Assembly (NCBI GenBank): GCA_913776795.1
Contig: CAJYRH010000177.1
Location: 1-5,717, forward strand
Direction of reading: 5' to 3'
DNA length: 5,717 nucleotides
Source: an uncultured Pseudorhodoferax sp.
GTDB lineage: Bacteria > Pseudomonadota > Gammaproteobacteria > Burkholderiales > Burkholderiaceae
The first letter of the stretch is position 1; every line of letters begins with the position of its first letter. Below, piece by piece: positions 1-5,717 of this stretch. Below the pieces are notes generated by a model. It was not told the origin of the DNA, did not search any database, and worked only from the letters and a program-made list of their open reading frames with translations. Both the position numbers and the translations under genes were made by a program.

Positions 1-2327
<2,327 letters not shown>

Positions 2328-2694
2328 GGTGGTGTGTTTGGTTTCGAGGTTGTGCGAGGTGGGGGGAGATACGCTGCCGAACACCTGACCGTAGGCAACA
2401 ACTACCCAGAGCGGTGTAGGACGCGACGACGGTCGCGCATGCGGCAATGCGCCTGCAGCGACAGACCGCCTCCATCGCTGCGCCGCAGGGCCGTGTCCGC
2501 GCCCGGTTCGCGTTGCCGTCCGACGCAGACCGGCCACCGACCGTGCAACCCTGCCGAGCCATGAACGAACTACGAGATCCGGCCGGCGTCGTGCCCAGCC
2601 ACTTCAGCCGCACTGCCCGTGCCTGTGCTTGTAATCTCACGCCCTCTGTTGCCGTCGCCGCTGCCTGTCGGTATGCGGCCGCCCGCTCCTGCTG
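2328..2694. other. Intergenic region between divergent katE and receiver-domain gene
   Basis: This 367-base gap separates the divergent katE and receiver genes and must hold the katE promoter and probably that of the plus-strand genes, but I cannot place a convincing -35/-10 pair on either strand. It contains short inverted repeats: CGCGAC/GTCGCG (2422-2427 with 2432-2437), GCGCAT/ATGCGC (2435-2440 with 2447-2452) and GCAGCGA/TCGCTGC (2455-2461 with 2475-2481). None is followed by a T run, so none looks like an intrinsic terminator. An open frame at 2447-2695 has the composition of random GC-rich DNA and is not called as a gene. Confidence 0.7.
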
Positions 2695-3108
2695 ATGCCA
2701 GCCATCGTCCTGCGTGTGGCATTGGTGGAGGACAACCCGCACTGGCGCGCGCAGCTGCGCCGATGGACTGTGGCGGCCGGCCACCGTGTGGTTCAGGAGA
2801 CCGGCGCTGCAGATGCAGCGCGCTCCTGGCTGGCACAGCACGAGGACGGGTGGGACCTGCTGGTTCTCGATGCCTTCCTGGCCCAGGGCAACGGCTTCAC
2901 GTTGCTCCGACACGTGCGCAGGACCCTGGCGCAGCAACGCGTGGTGATGGTGTCGAACTTCGCACGGGCCGAAGCGCGCCAGCAGGCGCTTGCGCTCGGC
3001 GCCGACCGGTTCTTCGACAAGGGGACCGAACTCGACGCGTTCGTGGACTACTGCTTCGCGCCCCACCTTGGCCAGGCACCGGCGGACGCACCCGCAGCGC
3101 CGGCCTGA
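2695..3108 (+). CDS. Stand-alone response regulator receiver (CheY-like) protein
   Basis: A 137-residue protein made of one receiver (REC) domain, which takes a phosphoryl group from a histidine kinase or phosphotransfer protein. The motif set is complete: acidic pair Glu12-Asp13 in VALVEDN after strand 1, phosphoacceptor Asp59 in LLVLDAF, switch Ser87 in VVMVSNF, and Lys109 in FFDKGTE. The domain fills residues 5 to about 122; the remainder is a short Ala/Pro-rich tail with no DNA-binding or enzymatic output domain, so it probably acts by protein contact or as a phosphate relay or sink. The ATG at 2695 is the only ATG, GTG or TTG after the in-frame stop at 2632-2634 that keeps the first strand, but no Shine-Dalgarno is visible before it. 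It lies 28 bases upstream of the next gene on the same strand. No kinase is in the window, so its partner and signal are unknown. Confidence 0.88.
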   Translation: MPAIVLRVALVEDNPHWRAQLRRWTVAAGHRVVQETGAADAARSWLAQHEDGWDLLVLDAFLAQGNGFTLLRHVRRTLAQQRVVMVSNFARAEARQQALALGADRFFDKGTELDAFVDYCFAPHLGQAPADAPAAPA

Positions 3109-3124
3109 CATTGACCTCACCCCG

Positions 3125-3130
3125 AAGGAA
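3125..3130 (+). promoter_or_regulatory. Ribosome binding site of the small membrane protein gene
   Basis: AAGGAA lies 6 bases before ATG 3137. It fixes the start of the 78-residue protein and argues against the longer in-frame reading from 2990, which would overlap the receiver gene by over 100 bases. Confidence 0.7.
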
Positions 3131-3136
3131 TTGCGC

Positions 3137-3373
3137 ATGCTCGATCTTTTGCAATGGCCGGCCATGGTGGCCTCGCTCGCTGCAGCCTGGCTCGTGGCCT
3201 CCAGTGCCGAGCGGCGCAGGGCCATCGGCTTTTGGGTGTTCCTGCTGAGCAACGTGCTGTGGATTGCCTGGGGCATCCACACGGCCGGCTGGGCGCTGGT
3301 CGTCCTGCAGTTGGGCCTGGCGGCGATGAACATCCGGGGCCTGCGCAAGAACGACGTGCAAGCCAGCCACTGA
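3137..3373 (+). CDS. Small integral membrane protein of unknown function (78 aa)
   Basis: I do not recognise a characterised family. The protein is very hydrophobic and Trp-rich, with three probable membrane spans at about residues 8-24, 30-47 and 50-66. The short basic loop ERRR (25-28) and the basic C-terminal stretch RGLRK (67-71) suggest, by the positive-inside rule, an outside N-terminus and a cytoplasmic C-terminus. There is no signal peptide cleavage site, cysteine or evident metal or cofactor motif. ATG 3137 is supported by AAGGAA 6 bases upstream. The gene sits 28 bases after the receiver gene and 91 bases before the molybdoenzyme gene on the same strand, consistent with co-transcription. 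Because the molybdoenzyme has no export signal, the membrane protein could be a docking partner, but nothing in the sequence shows that. The open frame, ribosome site and clear span pattern make a real gene likely. Confidence 0.8.
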   Translation: MLDLLQWPAMVASLAAAWLVASSAERRRAIGFWVFLLSNVLWIAWGIHTAGWALVVLQLGLAAMNIRGLRKNDVQASH

Positions 3374-3451
3374 GCGCGCCGTACCCACGCGCCGCACCCG
3401 GCCTCGCAGGCATGGCGCGGTTCCGCGGTCCCCGCACAGCCGCACGCCCTC

Positions 3452-3459
3452 AAAGGAAA
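3452..3459 (+). promoter_or_regulatory. Ribosome binding site of the FdhF/YdeP-family gene
   Basis: AAAGGAAA lies 5 bases before ATG 3465, a well-placed Shine-Dalgarno that decides this start. The conserved family segment QAAGGWGSLK begins at residue 22, so little N-terminal sequence would be missing or extra. Confidence 0.75.
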
Positions 3460-3464
3460 CCACG

Positions 3465-5717
3465 ATGCACACGACCGACCCGCCCCCGCAAGGGGCTACC
3501 CAACCCGAACCGCGGGAGCCGTACGGGCAGGCCGCCGGCGGCTGGGGCTCGTTGAAGGCGGTGGCGGTGAGCGTTGTGCGCGAAGGTGCACCGCTTGCGA
3601 CAGTCAACGCCTTGCGCAAGCAGAACAAGCCCGGCGGCTTCGCCTGTGTCAGCTGCGCCTGGGCCAAGCCGGCCATGCCGCACCTGGCCGAGTTCTGCGA
3701 GAACGGCGCCAAGGCCACGGCCTGGGAGCTTACCGACAAGCGCCTGGGGCCGGATTTCTTCGCGACGCACACACTCGCCACGCTGCGCGGCTGGAGCGAC
3801 CACGCGCTCGAGGCCGGCGGACGCCTGACCCACCCCCTGCGCTACGACAGTGCCAGCGACCGCTACGAAGCCGTGGCCTGGGAAGATGCGTTCGCCGCCA
3901 TCGGCGCCGAACTGCGCGCGCTGCGCGTGCAGGATCCGCAGTCGGTGGTGTTCTATGCGTCGGGCCGTGCCTCGCTGGAGACCAGCTACCTGTACCAGCT
4001 GTTGGCGCGCCTGTACGGCAACAACAACCTGCCCGACAGCTCCAACATGTGCCATGAAAGCACGTCCGTGGCGCTGCCCGAGACCATTGGCGTGCCGGTG
4101 GGCACGGTGGCGCTGGAGGACTTCGCGCAGACCGACGCGATCTTCTTCTTCGGCCAGAACGTGGGGACCAACAGCCCGCGCATGCTGCACCAGTTGCAGG
4201 AGGCGAGGTCGCGCGGGGTGCCCATCGTCACCTTCAATCCGCTCAAGGAAGTGGGCCTGGTGCACTTTGCCAACCCACAGTCGCCGCGCGAGCTGCTGAC
4301 CCCGGCGGAAACGGCCATCAGCACGCAGTACCTGCAGGTGCGCAACGGCGGCGACATCGCGGCGCTGACGGGCCTGTGCAAGTGGTTGGTCGAGGCCGAC
4401 GATGCCGCGCAGGCCGCGGGCGCCCCGCGCGTGCTCGACGCCGCCTTCATCGCCGAGCACACCCAGGGTTTCGGCGCCTTTGCCAGCCATGTGCGCGCCG
4501 CGCGCTGGAGCGACATCGAGGCGCAGAGCGGCCTTGCGCGCGCCGCGCTCGAGCAGGCCGCCGCCACCTATGCCGCGGCCGGCGCCGTGCTGGGCATCTA
4601 TGGCATGGGCCTGACCCAGCACCGCCAGGGCGTGGCCAATGTGCAGATGGTCAGCAACCTGCTGCTGCTGCGCGGCAACATCGGCAAGCCCGGCGCCGGC
4701 ATCTGCCCGGTGCGCGGCCATTCGAACGTGCAGGGCCAGCGCACCGTGGGCATCACCGAAAAGCCCGAGCTCGCGCCGCTGGACCGCCTGGCCGAGCTCT
4801 ACCGTTTCGAGCCCCCGCGCACGCCGGGCCGCAACACCGTCGGCACCTGCGAGGGCGTGCTGGACGGCTCGGTGCGCGGCTTCGTGGGCCTGGGCGGCAA
4901 CTTCCTGCGCGCTGCCCCCGACACCGACCGACTGGAGGCGGCCTGGGGCGCGATGGCGCTGACGGTGCATGTGGCCACCCGCTTGAACCGCACGCACCTG
5001 CTGCCCGGCCGCGCGGCCTGGGTGCTCCCCTGCCTGGGCCGCATCGAGATCGACCGGCAGGCCACTGGCGCGCAGACCGTGGCGGTGGAAGATTCGACGG
5101 GCTGCTTTCACGCATCCGACGGCGTGGCCGAGCCGGCCGACCCCGGCCTGCGCTCGGAACTGGCCATCGTGGCCGCCATCGCCCAGGCCACGCTGCCCTC
5201 GCACACCGAGGTGCCGTGGGCGCAGTGGACCAGCGACTACGCGACCGTGCGCGATGCCATCGAGGCCACCTGGCCCGATGTGTTCAAGGACTTCAATGCG
5301 CGGCTGCGCGAGCCCGGCGGCGTGGCCAGGCCCAATGCGGCGCGCCAGCGTGTCTGGAAGACCGAGAGCGGCAAGGCCTGCTTCATCGTGCCGCCCGCAG
5401 CCGAAGCCGATCACGCGCCCGGTGTGCTGCGGCTCATGACATTGCGCAGCGACGACCAGTTCAACACCACCGTCTACAGCCTGGACGACCGCTTCCGCAA
5501 CGTCTGGGGCACGCGCATGGTGCTGCTCATGCATCCGGACGACATGGCCGCGCGCGGCCTGGCCGAGGGCGATGCCGTGCGCGTGCACGGCGTGGCCGAC
5601 GATGGCCATGTGCGCCGCCTGGAGGGCCTGCGCGCGCTGCCCTACGACCTGCCTGCCGGCTCCGCGGCCGGCTACTTTCCCGAATGCAACCCCCTCGTGC
5701 CGCTGGGCCACCACGCC
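3465..5717 (+). CDS. ydeP: FdhF/YdeP-family molybdopterin oxidoreductase (formate-dehydrogenase-like alpha subunit), 3' end cut by window edge
   Basis: Member of the DMSO reductase superfamily binding a bis-molybdopterin guanine dinucleotide cofactor, related to E. coli YdeP (759 aa) and more distantly to formate dehydrogenase H. There are 751 codons without a stop; roughly 20-30 residues are probably missing. Seen in order: family N-terminus AAGGWGSLK (23-31); a cysteine group Cys61, Cys64 and Cys78 (FACVSCAW, CENGAKA) where an Fe-S cluster would sit; SNMCHE with Cys196-His197, matching the Sec140-His141 pair of E. coli FdhH; cofactor-binding GMGLTQH (380-386) and GNIGKPGAGICPVRGHSNVQG-type segment (404-424); and the C-terminal cofactor domain with RSDDQFNTTVY (661-671) and GYFPECNPLVPL (736-747). 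There is no twin-arginine signal, so it is probably cytoplasmic. E. coli YdeP is linked to acid resistance; a related protein (CbbBc) is encoded in the Cupriavidus cbb operon, as I recall. Formate is a plausible but unproven substrate. The symbol reflects family membership, not proven orthologous function. Confidence 0.95.
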   Translation, partial: MHTTDPPPQGATQPEPREPYGQAAGGWGSLKAVAVSVVREGAPLATVNALRKQNKPGGFACVSCAWAKPAMPHLAEFCENGAKATAWELTDKRLGPDFFATHTLATLRGWSDHALEAGGRLTHPLRYDSASDRYEAVAWEDAFAAIGAELRALRVQDPQSVVFYASGRASLETSYLYQLLARLYGNNNLPDSSNMCHESTSVALPETIGVPVGTVALEDFAQTDAIFFFGQNVGTNSPRMLHQLQEARSRGVPIVTFNPLKEVGLVHFANPQSPRELLTPAETAISTQYLQVRNGGDIAALTGLCKWLVEADDAAQAAGAPRVLDAAFIAEHTQGFGAFASHVRAARWSDIEAQSGLARAALEQAAATYAAAGAVLGIYGMGLTQHRQGVANVQMVSNLLLLRGNIGKPGAGICPVRGHSNVQGQRTVGITEKPELAPLDRLAELYRFEPPRTPGRNTVGTCEGVLDGSVRGFVGLGGNFLRAAPDTDRLEAAWGAMALTVHVATRLNRTHLLPGRAAWVLPCLGRIEIDRQATGAQTVAVEDSTGCFHASDGVAEPADPGLRSELAIVAAIAQATLPSHTEVPWAQWTSDYATVRDAIEATWPDVFKDFNARLREPGGVARPNAARQRVWKTESGKACFIVPPAAEADHAPGVLRLMTLRSDDQFNTTVYSLDDRFRNVWGTRMVLLMHPDDMAARGLAEGDAVRVHGVADDGHVRRLEGLRALPYDLPAGSAAGYFPECNPLVPLGHHA

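Noticed and set aside
2328..2420. TTGTTG and TATCTC (minus strand) as a katE promoter
   Set aside because: The two hexamers are about 24 bases apart, too far for a sigma-70 promoter, and no known regulator box could be recognised.
2630..2635. TGTAAT as a possible -10 element for the plus-strand genes
   Set aside because: No acceptable -35 lies 16-18 bases upstream and the TG extension is out of register by one base; a single hexamer match is not enough.
2447..2695. Plus-strand open frame of 82 codons in the intergenic region
   Set aside because: No Shine-Dalgarno, composition like random GC-rich DNA and no recognisable motif. Only its stop/start overlap with the receiver gene is mentioned, as a low-interest observation.
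2990..3136. Longer version of the small membrane protein starting at ATG 2990 (127 aa)
   Set aside because: It would overlap the 3' part of the receiver gene, its extra N-terminus resembles out-of-frame translation, and a proper ribosome site precedes ATG 3137.
3374..3464. Short GC-rich dyads in the 91-base gap before the molybdoenzyme gene, as a terminator or promoter
   Set aside because: Stems are only 4-6 bases or separated by over 30 bases, with no T run and no promoter-like hexamers; nothing beyond the ribosome site is supported.
3450..5714. Minus-strand open frame of 754 codons running opposite the FdhF/YdeP-family gene
   Set aside because: Same cause as above: the frame is codon-aligned with the real gene and stays open because of rare sense codons. 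The product is an Ala/His/Gly/Arg-rich string with no family features.

Overview
The window is GC-rich chromosomal DNA that looks like a betaproteobacterium of the order Burkholderiales, most likely near the Comamonadaceae. That placement is inferred from base composition, codon use (almost no TTA, CTA or TCA codons) and the flavour of the proteins; no marker gene proves it. I see no mobile element, tRNA, rRNA, CRISPR array or sign of recent transfer.

Layout. (1) Minus strand, 2327 down to the left edge: katE, a large-subunit heme catalase of the HPII type, cut by the window edge about 30 residues before its expected C-terminus. (2) 2328-2694: a 367-base gap between divergent genes with no convincing gene; it holds several short inverted repeats. 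(3) Plus strand, 2695-3108: a stand-alone CheY-like receiver domain. (4) Plus strand, 3137-3373: a 78-residue membrane protein of unknown function. (5) Plus strand, 3465 to the right edge: a molybdopterin oxidoreductase of the FdhF/YdeP family, cut about 20-30 residues before its expected end.

How they fit together. katE is transcribed away from the other three genes, which lie head to tail with gaps of 28 and 91 bases and could form one transcript. KatE removes hydrogen peroxide. The YdeP-type enzyme is a cytoplasmic formate-dehydrogenase-like protein; its E. coli relative is linked to acid resistance, and its substrate is not certain. The shared theme may be stress or stationary-phase physiology, but this is inference from adjacency. 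The receiver protein has all its phosphorylation residues but no output domain, and no kinase is visible in the window.

Most of the window is conventional. The points most worth a second look are the Cys at the katE position that carries the cross-linking His in E. coli HPII, the three-cysteine N-terminal cluster plus intact Cys-His active-site pair in the YdeP-type enzyme, and the unexplained trio of receiver domain, small membrane protein and molybdoenzyme.
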